Assembly: GCA_017516965.1 (NCBI GenBank)
Contig: JAFXAP010000008.1
Location: 227,197-291,196, forward strand
DNA length: 64,000 nt
Direction of reading: 5' to 3'
Source: Clostridia bacterium
GTDB lineage: Bacteria; Bacillota; Clostridia; Oscillospirales; Acutalibacteraceae
In this document: one piece after another, positions 40,591-50,352 of the stretch
Position numbering within the stretch: the stretch's first letter is position 1
How the letters are laid out: each line of letters begins with the position of its first letter
Notes under the pieces: model-generated
The model's input: only the letters and a program-made list of their open reading frames with translations
Database searches by the model: none
Told to the model about the DNA's origin: nothing
Translations under genes and position numbers: made by a program

Positions 40591-41358
40591 TTTTATTAGA
40601 TTTTCATAATTTCTTTTTATAACGTTTTCTCCGCGCCAGGTGTATGCGCGCTCACTTGTATCTTCACCAATATTATATTCGTTACGATAACCGTTTATAA
40701 ATTGGGGGTTATCGGTAATTTTGGTGTTTTGGTTCATAGGGCACACATTTTGACAAATGTCACAGCCCCATAAAATGCTATTTTCTTTTAATTTTTCAAG
40801 CTCACTGTCGGTGAGCTTCTTTTTTTGACTCAAATTTGAAAGGCAGTCTGTTTTATTAAGTGATACGGGGCAGACGGTTTTGCATTTACCGCAATGAATG
40901 CACTCTTTATACTGATTTTGGCAATCAACATAAAGGTCGGTTACAATCTCCCCTAAAAACACAAAACTGCCGTATTCCTTTGTTATAAGAAGACCATTGT
41001 CCCCTTTTACGCCAAGCCCTGCAATTGCGGCGGCGCAAACCTCGGGTACGGGGGAATTATCACAAAACGCTTCAAAACTGTTTTGTGGGTATTTTTGTCT
41101 TAAAATCTTACAAGCCGTCGCTAACATATCGCCACAAACTATGTGATAATCGGGTATTGCAGCATATCGGCTTAAAAATTTTGGTGGGTTTTCTTTTACC
41201 TTATAGGCAAATGCACACATAATAACAGTTTTTGAATTTTGGGGCAGGCGCTCTTTTGCCCTGCAGTCAAGTAAATGGCCTTTTATGCTCTCAAAAGCGC
41301 AAAAACCGACATTTTTTATGCCGTTTGCGCTTAAAATGTCGGTAATTGTTTGTTTCAT
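40588..41358 (-). CDS. QueG-like iron-sulfur protein (short epoxyqueuosine reductase relative)
   Basis: 256 residues with 'FCDNSPVPEVCAAAIAGLGVKGDNGLLITKEYGSFVFLGEIVTDL', the QueG-type cobamide domain including the Asp near the active site. A double [4Fe-4S] ferredoxin region follows, with 'CIHCGKCKTVCP' and 'CDICQNVCP'. QueG reduces epoxyqueuosine in tRNA to queuosine. Typical QueG has about 370 residues with a C-terminal HEAT-like repeat, absent here, so this may be a short QueG or a relative with another substrate. Its start overlaps the tadA stop region. tadA, also a tRNA-modifying gene, supports a tRNA role. Confidence 0.78.
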   Translation of the reverse strand: MKQTITDILSANGIKNVGFCAFESIKGHLLDCRAKERLPQNSKTVIMCAFAYKVKENPPKFLSRYAAIPDYHIVCGDMLATACKILRQKYPQNSFEAFCDNSPVPEVCAAAIAGLGVKGDNGLLITKEYGSFVFLGEIVTDLYVDCQNQYKECIHCGKCKTVCPVSLNKTDCLSNLSQKKKLTDSELEKLKENSILWGCDICQNVCPMNQNTKITDNPQFINGYRNEYNIGEDTSERAYTWRGENVIKRNYENLIK

Positions 41359-41801
41359 TATTTTCTTACATCCTTAAAAAAATCTGTTAGTATCTCGCGG
41401 CACTCGTCCTCTTTTATTCCGCCATAGACGGTAGTGCCCGAAGCAAACGGAAGATTTGCAATGTTTGTAACCGAATCCATACAACCCATAGATAGATCGT
41501 ATGCGCCAAAAACAACCTCGCGAATTCGGGCATTTATAATTGCCCCCGCGCACATAGGACAGGGTTCAAGTGTTACATATATAGTGCAATCATCCAGCCG
41601 CCAATCATTTAAATAATTACAGGCGGCATTTATGGCTTCGGTCTCGGCGTGAGAAAGGGCATTTTTTTTGCTCTCGCGCATATTATACCCCTCACCTATT
41701 ATTTGCCCATCTTTAACCACTACCGCGCCAACGGGAACTTCACCCTTTTGCGCGGCGATTTGTGCAAGTTCGATAGCCCTTGTCATAAAACGACTTTCCA
41801 T
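41358..41801 (-). CDS. tadA: tRNA adenosine(34) deaminase
   Basis: TadA converts A34 of tRNA-Arg(ACG) to inosine. The 147-residue zinc deaminase shows 'LSHAETEAINAACNYL' (His ligand and catalytic Glu) and 'CTIYVTLEPCPMCAGAIINARI' (the two Cys ligands), then 'VVFGAYDLSMGCMDSV'. Length is standard. It is translationally coupled to the QueG-like gene and follows the CPBP gene closely. Confidence 0.95.
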   Translation of the reverse strand: MESRFMTRAIELAQIAAQKGEVPVGAVVVKDGQIIGEGYNMRESKKNALSHAETEAINAACNYLNDWRLDDCTIYVTLEPCPMCAGAIINARIREVVFGAYDLSMGCMDSVTNIANLPFASGTTVYGGIKEDECREILTDFFKDVRK

Positions 41802-41813
41802 CAGACACGTCTC

Positions 41814-42917
41814 CTATATTTTAAAATAGGCAAATGCCTGAATAATGTTTATTGCAATAAATACTATTATTGCCCAAGAGGTGAAAAACCAGGTGTATTT
41901 TTGTTTGTTTGTTATAATATCATCTGTTTCTTCCTGTAATTCGTATGATATTTCATCATTTTTTGAAAGAAGTAACACGCCGATTATTGCCGCCAACATA
42001 GCCACGGCAAGATACAAAATATATAAAAGATTTTGTAAATTTGAGCTTAGAGATGTAGGTAAATAATTAAAGATTACTGAGATAGCATTGTTTGCAAAGT
42101 GAACTGCAACACACACCCATATGCTTTCGGTTTTAATATAAATATAGCCTAAAATCAGGCCAACCAAAATTGCAAATGGAATTTGCTGAAAATTGCTGTG
42201 CATTATACCAAAAACTATAGCCGAAGTAATAATTGCAAAGCCCTTGCCATGCTTTTTTAACAGGCCTAACAAAATTCCTCGGCAGGCAAACTCCTCTACC
42301 AACGCCGGAACAATAGCTGTAGCGATAAAGCTTAGCAAAAAACCAAAAATTCCCTTTGGTGAGTCGCCTAAATTAACTTCATATTTTATGCCAAACAAAT
42401 CAAAGATGCTTGAAGCATAGTTCATTGCTATGTTTGAAAATGCGCAAAACCCAATACCGATTAATAAAAACGGTAAAAATGTTCCTTTTTTTGCCTTTTC
42501 AAACTGTATGGTATGGTCAATTCTTACCCCTAAACATTTTGCCGCTATGCTAAATGGTATTAAAAACATTGAGCAAGACAAAACTATCTGCAAAACCTGT
42601 TTTATGGCAGGGTTTTGCAAAAAATCGGTGGCTTGCGCAATCGACATTCTTGCAATTACTACCGAAAAAAACAAATAAATAAAGGACCATAAAATGCTGA
42701 TTGCTGAAATGCACAAGGTAGAAAGACCCATCGCCAATGCAATGCGACGAATCTCTTTTTTGTTTCGGTGTTTTTCAAGTATTTTATGATAAGGATTTTC
42801 CGGCGGTTCTATTTTTTCCTCTTCGGTTAGTGGTTGCAAATCCTCTTCAAAAACATCATTTTCAACGAAATTTTCAGGTTCTTGACCTGATATTTCAAAA
42901 TTATTATCTTCTAACAT
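41814..42917 (-). CDS. CPBP-family intramembrane metalloprotease
   Basis: 367 residues with an acidic cytosolic N-terminus (about 1-50) and eight membrane segments. The CPBP motifs are 'PALVEEFACRGILLGLL' (EExxxR), 'IVFGIMHSNFQQIPFAILVGLILGYIY' and 'VCVAVHFANNAISVIF' with the third His/Asn pair. Family members process membrane proteins or prenylated peptides. The target here is unknown. The gene lies between gyrA and tadA in the same direction. Confidence 0.9.
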   Translation of the reverse strand: MLEDNNFEISGQEPENFVENDVFEEDLQPLTEEEKIEPPENPYHKILEKHRNKKEIRRIALAMGLSTLCISAISILWSFIYLFFSVVIARMSIAQATDFLQNPAIKQVLQIVLSCSMFLIPFSIAAKCLGVRIDHTIQFEKAKKGTFLPFLLIGIGFCAFSNIAMNYASSIFDLFGIKYEVNLGDSPKGIFGFLLSFIATAIVPALVEEFACRGILLGLLKKHGKGFAIITSAIVFGIMHSNFQQIPFAILVGLILGYIYIKTESIWVCVAVHFANNAISVIFNYLPTSLSSNLQNLLYILYLAVAMLAAIIGVLLLSKNDEISYELQEETDDIITNKQKYTWFFTSWAIIVFIAINIIQAFAYFKI

Positions 42918-42963
42918 AGAAATACTCCTTTTTTAGAGTGATTTCCTCAAAACCTTAATTTTT

Positions 42964-42983
42964 GGGCGGATTTTCATCCGCCC
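42964..42983 (-). terminator. GC-rich hairpin after gyrA
   Basis: GGGCGGAT pairs with ATCCGCCC around four bases. On the gyrA strand it is followed by A-rich rather than T-rich sequence, so it may pause or stabilise rather than terminate efficiently. Confidence 0.5.
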
Positions 42984-42990
42984 GTTTAGT

Positions 42991-45516
42991 TTATTCTTCT
43001 GTGTTATCAACTGCGCCTGCGTCGGCATCTGCCTCTTCGGGTGTGTCGTTAACCTCTGCCTCGTCGTGTTCGGCCTTTGCAACCGAAAGTATTCTTTCGC
43101 CCTCGGCAACACGCATTACCCTTACACCCTTTGCAGGACGCGCAAATTCGGAAATGGTATCACCAAAGATACGAATAACAATACCGTTTGAAGCAATCAT
43201 AATAATGTCTTCATTTTTCTCGATAGGCAATACTGCCGCAACGTCACCATATTTTTCAACACGGTAGTTGGTAAGACCCTTACCGCCACGTGACTGCAAA
43301 CGATAGTGAGATATTGGACTAATACGTCCGTAACCTGTTTCGGTAACGGTAAGAATGCGGGTGTCTTCTTTGCAAAGAGCCATATCTACAACGATATCGT
43401 CCTCTGCCATATTTATTGCCTTAACACCGCGCGCGGTACGACCCATAGAACGAACCTGATGCTCGTTAAAGTGAATTGCCTTACCCTTTTTGGTGGCAAC
43501 AAGCAGATTATTGTCGCCATCGGTCATACGTACGTGAGCGAGTTCGTCGCCCTCGTCAATAGAAATAGCAATAATACCGCTTTTGCGTGTGTTTTTAAAG
43601 TCGGAAAGTTTTGTACGCTTAACAACACCCTTGCGTGTAATCATACAAATATATCTTTCGTCTTCATCGGTTGCCGTTACAGGAATAATTACATTTATTT
43701 TTTCACCCGGCATAAGAGGTACAACGTTTACAAGGTTCATACCCTTTGCAGTACGTGAGCCTTCGGGAATTTCGTATGCTTTAATTCTATATACACGACC
43801 AAGATTGCTAAACAGCATAATGCGGTCGTGTGAAGAGCAAACAAACATATTCTCTACGCTGTCTTCTTCACGAGTGGTCATACCTGTAATACCGCGTCCG
43901 CCACGGTGCTGAACGTTATATGTGTCAGATGGCAAACGTTTGATATAACCGTTAACCGTCTTGGTAATTACGCACTCTTCGAGCGGAATGAGGTCTTCAA
44001 TATCAACCTCGCCTGCTACGTCAGAAATCTCGGTGCGGCGCTCATCGCTGTATTTATCACGAAGATTAAGACTTTCGGTCTTAACAATGTCAAGAATTCG
44101 CTCACGAGAAGCGAGAATTTCATCACATTCTTTGATAAAGTCGAGTTTTTCTTGCAATTCGTCAAGAATTTTTTGTTTTTCAAGACCTGCAAGTTTACCA
44201 AGCTGCATCTGCACAATGGCTGTAGTCTGAATATCATCAAACTGGAATCTATCGGTAAGCGCCTGTTTACTTTCGGGAATTGTCTTGCTGTTGCGAATGA
44301 TGGCAATAACCTCATCAATAAAGTCAAGCGCAGTTTTTAAAGCCTCTAAAATATGGGCGCGTTCAGCCGCTTTTTTGCGGTCAAATTCGGTACGGCGGCG
44401 AATAATCTCATACTGGAAGTCGATGCTGTTTTGAAGCATTTCTTTAAGTGTGAGTATCTGAGGTTTACCGTTTACAATGGCCAAAAGTATTGCGCCAAAG
44501 GTTGACTGCAAAGCAGTATAACTGTAAATTTTGTTAAGAACAACCTGCGGGCTAGCATCTCTTTTTATATCAACCACTATTCTCATACCGCCATCGCGTT
44601 TTGAAGAGTAGTCGACAACGTCGTCAATACCCTCAATTTTCTTTTCAGCGGCAAGGTCATAAATGTGTTTAACAAGATCCTTTTTACGCACTTTATATGG
44701 AATTTCGGTAATAACGATACGGAATTTGCCATTTTTAGTTTCTTCTATTTCGGCTTTACCACGAACAATAATTTTACCTCTACCTGTTGCGTATGCGGCG
44801 CGAATACCGCTGCGACCCATTATAATACCGCCTGTTGGGAAGTCGGGTCCCTTAATATGTTCACAAAGTTCAGCTAACTCAGCATCAGGGTTGTCGATAA
44901 GACAACACATAGCGTCTATAACTTCACCTAAATTGTGAGGAGGAATTTCGGTTGCCATACCAACAGCAATACCGCTTGAACCGTTAACCAACAGTTGTGG
45001 GAAACGAACAGGCAAAACCTCGGGTTCTTCGAGTCGGTCATCGTAGTTTGGAAGCATGTTAACGGTATCTTTTTTAATATCGTCAAGCATACTGTATGAA
45101 AGGCGGTTCATTTTTGATTCGGTATAACGGTAAGCAGCTGCGGGATAGCCGTCTATGTTACCAAAGTTACCGTGTCCGTCAATCAAAGGATAACGGAGTG
45201 AGAAATCCTGCGCCATACGAACCATTGCATCGTAAACGCTGGCGTCGCCGTGAGGATGATATCTACCCAAAACAGTACCAACTGTATCAGCGCATTTGCG
45301 ATATTTGCTGTCCGGTGTAAGACCGTTTTCATACATAGTATAAAGAATACGGCGATGAACAGGCTTTAAGCCGTCGCGAACATCGGGAAGCGCACGACCG
45401 ACAAGCACCGACATAGAGTACTGAAGCATACTTTGTTTTACTTCATCGGTAATTTCAACAGGAACAATATTTGTTTCTTCACTGCTGGGCCAATAAACTT
45501 TTTCTTGTTTTGCCAT
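42991..45516 (-). CDS. gyrA: DNA gyrase subunit A
   Basis: GyrA cuts and rejoins DNA in the supercoiling cycle. The 841-residue protein has the winged-helix catalytic part with 'RALPDVRDGLKPVHRRILYTM', 'RYHPHGDASVYDAMVRMAQ' and the active Tyr in 'AAYRYTESKM'. A coiled-coil gate follows, then six C-terminal beta-pinwheel blades with the GyrA box 'QHRGGRGITG'. The residue equivalent to E. coli Ser83 is Ala (GDA-SVYD), a position linked to quinolone response. The acidic C-terminal tail is typical. It is the last gene of the origin operon. Confidence 0.98.
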   Translation of the reverse strand: MAKQEKVYWPSSEETNIVPVEITDEVKQSMLQYSMSVLVGRALPDVRDGLKPVHRRILYTMYENGLTPDSKYRKCADTVGTVLGRYHPHGDASVYDAMVRMAQDFSLRYPLIDGHGNFGNIDGYPAAAYRYTESKMNRLSYSMLDDIKKDTVNMLPNYDDRLEEPEVLPVRFPQLLVNGSSGIAVGMATEIPPHNLGEVIDAMCCLIDNPDAELAELCEHIKGPDFPTGGIIMGRSGIRAAYATGRGKIIVRGKAEIEETKNGKFRIVITEIPYKVRKKDLVKHIYDLAAEKKIEGIDDVVDYSSKRDGGMRIVVDIKRDASPQVVLNKIYSYTALQSTFGAILLAIVNGKPQILTLKEMLQNSIDFQYEIIRRRTEFDRKKAAERAHILEALKTALDFIDEVIAIIRNSKTIPESKQALTDRFQFDDIQTTAIVQMQLGKLAGLEKQKILDELQEKLDFIKECDEILASRERILDIVKTESLNLRDKYSDERRTEISDVAGEVDIEDLIPLEECVITKTVNGYIKRLPSDTYNVQHRGGRGITGMTTREEDSVENMFVCSSHDRIMLFSNLGRVYRIKAYEIPEGSRTAKGMNLVNVVPLMPGEKINVIIPVTATDEDERYICMITRKGVVKRTKLSDFKNTRKSGIIAISIDEGDELAHVRMTDGDNNLLVATKKGKAIHFNEHQVRSMGRTARGVKAINMAEDDIVVDMALCKEDTRILTVTETGYGRISPISHYRLQSRGGKGLTNYRVEKYGDVAAVLPIEKNEDIIMIASNGIVIRIFGDTISEFARPAKGVRVMRVAEGERILSVAKAEHDEAEVNDTPEEADADAGAVDNTEE

Positions 45517-45536
45517 TGTTTTTCTCTCTCCTTTCC

Positions 45537-47486
45537 TTAAATATCAAGGTCTGTCGCATAAATTGCGTTATCTTCAATAAACTTACGGCGAGGTTCAACC
45601 TCTTCACCCATCAAAATGGTAAAGGTTTCATCCGCCAGTGCGGCATCCGCCATAGTAACCTGTAAAAATGTTCTGCGTTCGGGGTCGAGTGTGGTTTCCC
45701 AAAGCTGAGATGGGTCCATTTCACCAAGACCTTTATAACGCTGAACGTCTACGCCAGCTCCAAGTTCTTCTACCTTTGCGGCCTTTTCCTCATCGGTAAA
45801 CACGTCAAAATGCTGTTTACCCTTTGAAATACGGAAAAGCGGTGGCTGAGCAAGATAAATATGACCCGTTTCAATAAGTTCGGGCATATAACGGAAGAAG
45901 AAGGTAAGCAAAAGTGTTCTGATATGGCTACCGTCAACGTCGGCATCGGCCATAATAACAATTTTGTCGTAACGAAGTTTGCTTATATCAAAGTTTTCAC
46001 CTATTCCGGTGCCAAGCGCCGTTATAACCGGTGTTAACTTATCATTTCCGTAAACCTTATCTTCTCTTGCCTTTTCAACGTTAAGCATTTTACCCCATAA
46101 AGGAAGAATAGCCTGATAGGTTGCATTTCTACCTTCAACCGCGCTACCACCTGCAGAGTCACCCTCTACGATGTAAATTTCGGTTTTTGTTGGGTCGTTA
46201 GAAATACAGTCGGTTAATTTTTCGGGCATACGGGTTTTGCTGCCTATACCTGCCTTGTTTCGTGATGCTTCACGTGCTTTTTGAGCGGCTTCACGCGCGT
46301 TTGACGCGGCAATTGCCTTATCTATTACTATTTTAGAGTCGGCAGGATTTTCTTCAAGATATTTATAAAGCTGATCGTTTACAATATCACGAACCAACTG
46401 ACCTACCGAAGTGTTACCAAGCTTTGCTTTTGTCTGGCTTTCAAACTGAGCATCGGCAAGTTTTACCGAAACTACAGCAACCAAACCTTCCATAACGTCA
46501 TCGGCTTTAAGATTATCTGATGATTCCTTTAACTTTTTAAAATCGTGAGCATATTTATTTACAACTCGGCTCACTGTTTGACGGAATGCCTGTTCGTGAG
46601 TACCGCCGTCTATTGTATGTAGTGTGTTTGCAAAAGAAAGAATTTTGTTATCATAAGCGGTCGACCACAAAAGCGCAATTTCGGCTACCTCGTCGTTTTT
46701 AGAGCCCGAAAGATATATAACATCATTTATAAGGCTTTCTTTTTTTATACCTGCAAGTAAATATTCTACATAGGATTTTATACCGCCTTCAAAACAAAGG
46801 TCATCGCTTTTACCAATTGTAGGTATTGTTTCATCGGTTCGCTTATCAGTAAGAACTACACGTATACCTGCGTTAAGAAAGGCTTGTTCACGAAGACGAT
46901 TGAGCAATATTTCATAATCGTAGGTTGTGGTGTCGGTAAATATTGTAGGATCGGGTTTAAAGGTAACTGTGGTACCCGTTTCATTAGTGTCGCCTATAAT
47001 TTCAAGGTCGGTAACAATGGCGCCTTTTTCATAACGCTGTTTATAAATATGTGTACCGTCTTTTACCTCAACCTCAAGCCAGTTAGAAAGAGCATTAACA
47101 ACCGATGCGCCAACACCGTGTAATCCGCCGGATACTTTATATCCGCCACCGCCGAATTTACCACCTGCATGAAGAATTGTAAATACAACCGTTACGGTAG
47201 GAATACCCTTTTGAGCATTAATACCAACAGGAATACCACGGCCATTATCACTAACACGAATAATACCGTCATCTAAAATTTCTACATCTATTTTTGTGCA
47301 ATAACCTGCCAAAGCCTCGTCTATAGAGTTATCGACAATTTCATAAACCAGATGGTGTAAACCGCGTTCACCGGTAGAACCTATATACATACCGGGGCGT
47401 TTTCTTACAGCCTCTAATCCTTCCAAAACCTGTATAGACGATTCGTCATATTTTTCGGTTACGGGCAAATTTAATTCTTCGCTCAT
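45537..47486 (-). CDS. gyrB: DNA gyrase subunit B
   Basis: GyrB is the ATPase of gyrase. From the ATG at 47486 (AAGGAG seven bases before it) it has 649 residues. GHKL ATPase motifs are 'HLVYEIVDNSIDEALAG', 'DNGRGIPVGI' and 'GGKFGGGGYKVSGGLHGVGASVVNALS'. The TOPRIM region has 'EIYIVEGDSAGGSA' and 'KIVIMADADVDGSHIRTLLLTFFFRY', and 'QRYKGLGEMDPSQLWETT' lies near the end. Normal length. It stands 20 bases upstream of gyrA and just downstream of remB. Confidence 0.98.
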   Translation of the reverse strand: MSEELNLPVTEKYDESSIQVLEGLEAVRKRPGMYIGSTGERGLHHLVYEIVDNSIDEALAGYCTKIDVEILDDGIIRVSDNGRGIPVGINAQKGIPTVTVVFTILHAGGKFGGGGYKVSGGLHGVGASVVNALSNWLEVEVKDGTHIYKQRYEKGAIVTDLEIIGDTNETGTTVTFKPDPTIFTDTTTYDYEILLNRLREQAFLNAGIRVVLTDKRTDETIPTIGKSDDLCFEGGIKSYVEYLLAGIKKESLINDVIYLSGSKNDEVAEIALLWSTAYDNKILSFANTLHTIDGGTHEQAFRQTVSRVVNKYAHDFKKLKESSDNLKADDVMEGLVAVVSVKLADAQFESQTKAKLGNTSVGQLVRDIVNDQLYKYLEENPADSKIVIDKAIAASNAREAAQKAREASRNKAGIGSKTRMPEKLTDCISNDPTKTEIYIVEGDSAGGSAVEGRNATYQAILPLWGKMLNVEKAREDKVYGNDKLTPVITALGTGIGENFDISKLRYDKIVIMADADVDGSHIRTLLLTFFFRYMPELIETGHIYLAQPPLFRISKGKQHFDVFTDEEKAAKVEELGAGVDVQRYKGLGEMDPSQLWETTLDPERRTFLQVTMADAALADETFTILMGEEVEPRRKFIEDNAIYATDLDI

Positions 47487-47500
47487 TTTAAAACTCCTTA

Positions 47501-47764
47501 TCAAAGTGAATCTATATATCCTGTGCGCTTTAAAAGCGTTGAAGATGATATTTGAGAAATATAAACCTTATAATCTTTTTTTGTTTTGCCTGCTATCACA
47601 AAAGAGCGGGGTAAATCATAACTTATTGTTATTACCCTTCCCTGTTTTTCAGCCTTTGTTAAAAAATCGCGGGTTCTTTTTGAAATAGAGGTGTTTTCAA
47701 TATCAAAAATACCTATTATTTCGCTTGTTGGCAGCATTACGTTATTTCCTAAATGTATGTACAT
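47501..47764 (-). CDS. remB: RemB/DUF370 family protein
   Basis: 87 residues: 'MYIHLGNNVMLPTSEIIGIFDIENTSISKRTRDFLTKAEKQ' continues into a short basic C-terminus. This is the RemA-like DUF370 family. In Bacillus the gene between recF and gyrB is remB (yaaB), which controls biofilm matrix genes with RemA as a DNA-binding ring. The position here is the same. It is coupled to recF, whose stop overlaps its start. Confidence 0.9.
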   Translation of the reverse strand: MYIHLGNNVMLPTSEIIGIFDIENTSISKRTRDFLTKAEKQGRVITISYDLPRSFVIAGKTKKDYKVYISQISSSTLLKRTGYIDSL

Positions 47765-48825
47765 TAAATAATTTCGCCGCCCTTTATTTTTATTACTTTA
47801 CCGCTTTTTAAATTTTTTATATTAGATGTGTCACAACAAGTTATAAATGACTGCCAATTTCTTATATGATTTAAAATATAATTTTGACGGTTTTCATCAA
47901 GTTCACTCATAACATCATCTAAAAGACAAATTGGGTATTCACCGCTTACCTCTTTTATCACTTCTGCACCCGCAAGTTTAAGTGATAAAGCTACGCTTCT
48001 TTTTTGTCCTTGTGAACCAAAACTGCGTACGTTTATATCATTAATTTTAAAACTTATATCATCTCGATGGGGTCCTATTGAAGTGGTTTGGGTAAACATA
48101 TCGTTCTCACGACTAATTTTAATATTTTCTAAATTTAAATCTTCATTTTTAGAAATATAAAAAATTTCTATTTTTTCTTTTCCCGAAGAAATTCCTTCAT
48201 ATATTTTAGAAACGTATTTATTTAAAATTTCTATATATTTTTTTCGGTAATTTACTATTTTATTACCCATATCTACTATTTCTGCTTCAAAAACATCAAG
48301 CATTATAGATATTGTTTTATCATAACGGTAATCTTTTATAATTTTGTTTCTTTGCATTACGGCGCGGGAATAATTTCTTAAAATTTCAATATAATTTGGG
48401 TAAAGTTGACCTATTGCAATATCAAGAAATCTTCTGCGCTTATCGGGACCGTCGGTTACCAAATTTAAATCAAGAGGAGAAAAAACAATAGCATTATATT
48501 TTCCTGCAAGAGAAGATGTGTTTGGTTGTTTTTTTTCGTTTAAAAATGCTGTTTTTTTATCACTAAATTTTATACTTGCGCTATTTTCAACACCAAGCAT
48601 TTCATATTCTACTGAAATTTTAGCACTTTTTTCACCAAATTTTATATAATCATAATCTTTAGAATTTCTAAAACTTTTTGCTCCCGAAAAGAGCCATAAA
48701 GCCTCAATTATATTTGTTTTTCCCTGAGCATTTTCTCCACAAATAACGTTTATTTCGTCATCAAAATATAATTTTAAATTTGATATGTTTCTAAAATTTT
48801 CAAGTTTTAAATTTTTAACCTTCAT
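47764..48825 (-). CDS. recF: DNA replication and repair protein RecF
   Basis: RecF helps load RecA at gaps. The 353-residue SMC-like ATPase has Walker A 'GENAQGKTNIIEALWL' (about 35-50), 'SIGPHRDDISFKI', the signature 'SFGSQGQKRSVALSLKLA' and Walker B 'PICLLDDVMSELDENR'. Standard length. It is in the conserved order after yaaA, with overlapping ends, and is notably AT-rich in codon choice. Confidence 0.96.
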   Translation of the reverse strand: MKVKNLKLENFRNISNLKLYFDDEINVICGENAQGKTNIIEALWLFSGAKSFRNSKDYDYIKFGEKSAKISVEYEMLGVENSASIKFSDKKTAFLNEKKQPNTSSLAGKYNAIVFSPLDLNLVTDGPDKRRRFLDIAIGQLYPNYIEILRNYSRAVMQRNKIIKDYRYDKTISIMLDVFEAEIVDMGNKIVNYRKKYIEILNKYVSKIYEGISSGKEKIEIFYISKNEDLNLENIKISRENDMFTQTTSIGPHRDDISFKINDINVRSFGSQGQKRSVALSLKLAGAEVIKEVSGEYPICLLDDVMSELDENRQNYILNHIRNWQSFITCCDTSNIKNLKSGKVIKIKGGEII

Positions 48826-49030
48826 TTTTTACAACAAATTCAAAATTTTCAAATTTTACTGTATCGCCGTTGCGAAGTTTTTTGCCACGCATAGTGCAAA
48901 CTTCACCATTTACCAAAACAAGACCGTCTTGAATTACCATTTTTGCCTGACCGCCTGTTCCTATTGCGCCTGAAAATTTTAATGCGGCATCAAGTTTTAT
49001 AAAATCATCTTTTATTTTTATTTCATTCAT
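48815..49030 (-). CDS. yaaA: S4-domain RNA-binding protein YaaA
   Basis: 71 residues: an S4 fold, 'IKLDAALKFSGAIGTGGQAKMVIQDGLVLVNGEVCTMRGKKLRNGDTVKFE', as in YaaA/RlbA located between dnaN and recF in Firmicutes. It is thought to bind ribosomal RNA. It starts directly after the dnaN stop and overlaps recF. Confidence 0.92.
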   Translation of the reverse strand: MNEIKIKDDFIKLDAALKFSGAIGTGGQAKMVIQDGLVLVNGEVCTMRGKKLRNGDTVKFENFEFVVKNEG

Positions 49031-50134
49031 TTATTTTAACCTCATTGGCATTATAAGATATAAAAGATCATTACTTTCATCATAAGGTGTAATGGTTACA
49101 CCTGCGTTTGCACCATTAAATTTAAAGGTTATTTTTTCACATTCGCAAGCCTTTAAAGCCTCTAACAAATAACGGCTGTTAAGACCCATTTCAAATTCAT
49201 TACCCTCTAAATTTATATTCATTTTTTCTTTTGCTCTACCAAGAGATGTTGAACAGCTAATAACAAGCTCTTCTGCACTAAATCCACATCTTATAGGAGT
49301 CGAAAAACTATCATTTATAAGAAGTGATACGCGTTCAACACTATCTATAATTTCATCACAATTTATAGATGTTTTTTGAATATATTCAGAAGGTATAATT
49401 TTTTCATAATTTACAAATTCACCCTCTAAAAGACGAGCTATAAAAACATAACCTGAAATTTTAAATAAAATAAGTCTTTTACCTACTTTAATTTCAACAT
49501 TTTCTGTATTTTCATCAATAAGTTTTACAACTTCATTTAAAGCTTTACCTGAAACTATAAATTCTATATCTTTATCTATATTTATTTTTTTTCTTCTAAT
49601 AGCAAGTCTAAAACCATCTATTGCAACAAATTGCAAAATACCATCTTTTACAGATACATTTATACCTGTAAGAATAGGACGGGTACCCTCTATCTGAGAT
49701 ACAGCAAAAATTGTGCCTTTTACAAGATTGCTGAAATCTTCACCTATAATATTTATATTTTCACCCTCTGTAAGTGATGGCATTTCAGGAAAATCATTAG
49801 CCTCCATTCCCATAATATCAAAAACTGCTTCGCCGCTTCTTATATGGCAAACAAGTCTTTCATCACTTTCAATTTCAACGTCTATTCCGCGTAATTTTCT
49901 TAAAATTTCAGCAAGCAAACGCGCATTTATTACTATATCGCCCTCACTTTCGCAAACTGCATAAATTTCTTTTTTCATTCCCATTTCAAGATTATATGAA
50001 GAAAGTGTAAGTAAACCCTTTTCTGCTGAAAATAAAATACCCTCTAAAACCGGCATTGAACTTTTAGCACCCACTGTTTTTTGCATTTTTAAAACAGCGT
50101 CTAATAATAAAGAACGTTCTACTCTTATTTTCAT
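49031..50134 (-). CDS. dnaN: DNA polymerase III beta sliding clamp
   Basis: The ring-shaped clamp tethers the replicative polymerase. At 367 residues the three clamp domains are complete, with 'PVLEGILFSAEKGLLTLSSYNLEMGMKKEI', 'TRPILTGINVSVKDGILQFVAIDGFRLAIRR' and the C-terminal 'LLYLIMPMRLK', the usual clamp end. GAGGAGAAA lies before the ATG. Codons are strongly A/T-ending. Confidence 0.98.
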   Translation of the reverse strand: MKIRVERSLLLDAVLKMQKTVGAKSSMPVLEGILFSAEKGLLTLSSYNLEMGMKKEIYAVCESEGDIVINARLLAEILRKLRGIDVEIESDERLVCHIRSGEAVFDIMGMEANDFPEMPSLTEGENINIIGEDFSNLVKGTIFAVSQIEGTRPILTGINVSVKDGILQFVAIDGFRLAIRRKKINIDKDIEFIVSGKALNEVVKLIDENTENVEIKVGKRLILFKISGYVFIARLLEGEFVNYEKIIPSEYIQKTSINCDEIIDSVERVSLLINDSFSTPIRCGFSAEELVISCSTSLGRAKEKMNINLEGNEFEMGLNSRYLLEALKACECEKITFKFNGANAGVTITPYDESNDLLYLIMPMRLK

Positions 50135-50352
50135 AAAAATTTTTCTCCTCTTTTTAAAAATAAAAATTAAATATTTTAACAGTAATATTATGCTATGTGA
50201 ATAATGTGCAAAAGTATAAAAAATGCTTTAAATAAGGCAAATTTTTACTTTAATAATTTGTTTAATCAAAATTTTAAAATCTTAATAACTTTTTTTAAAA
50301 TTTGATAACTTTAATAACTTTAATTTAATTAAGGTTAAAACGGTGGAAAACT
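50135..50352. other. dnaA-dnaN spacer: part of a probable bipartite oriC
   Basis: This 218-base gap holds no gene. It contains a DnaA box TTATTCACA on the minus strand (50196-50204, matching TTATNCACA) and AT-rich repeats TTAATAACTTT (50282-50292), TTGATAACTTT (50302-50312) and TTAATAACTTT (50311-50321). In Bacillus the duplex-unwinding element lies in the same spacer. The repeats are a candidate unwinding element. Confidence 0.6.
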
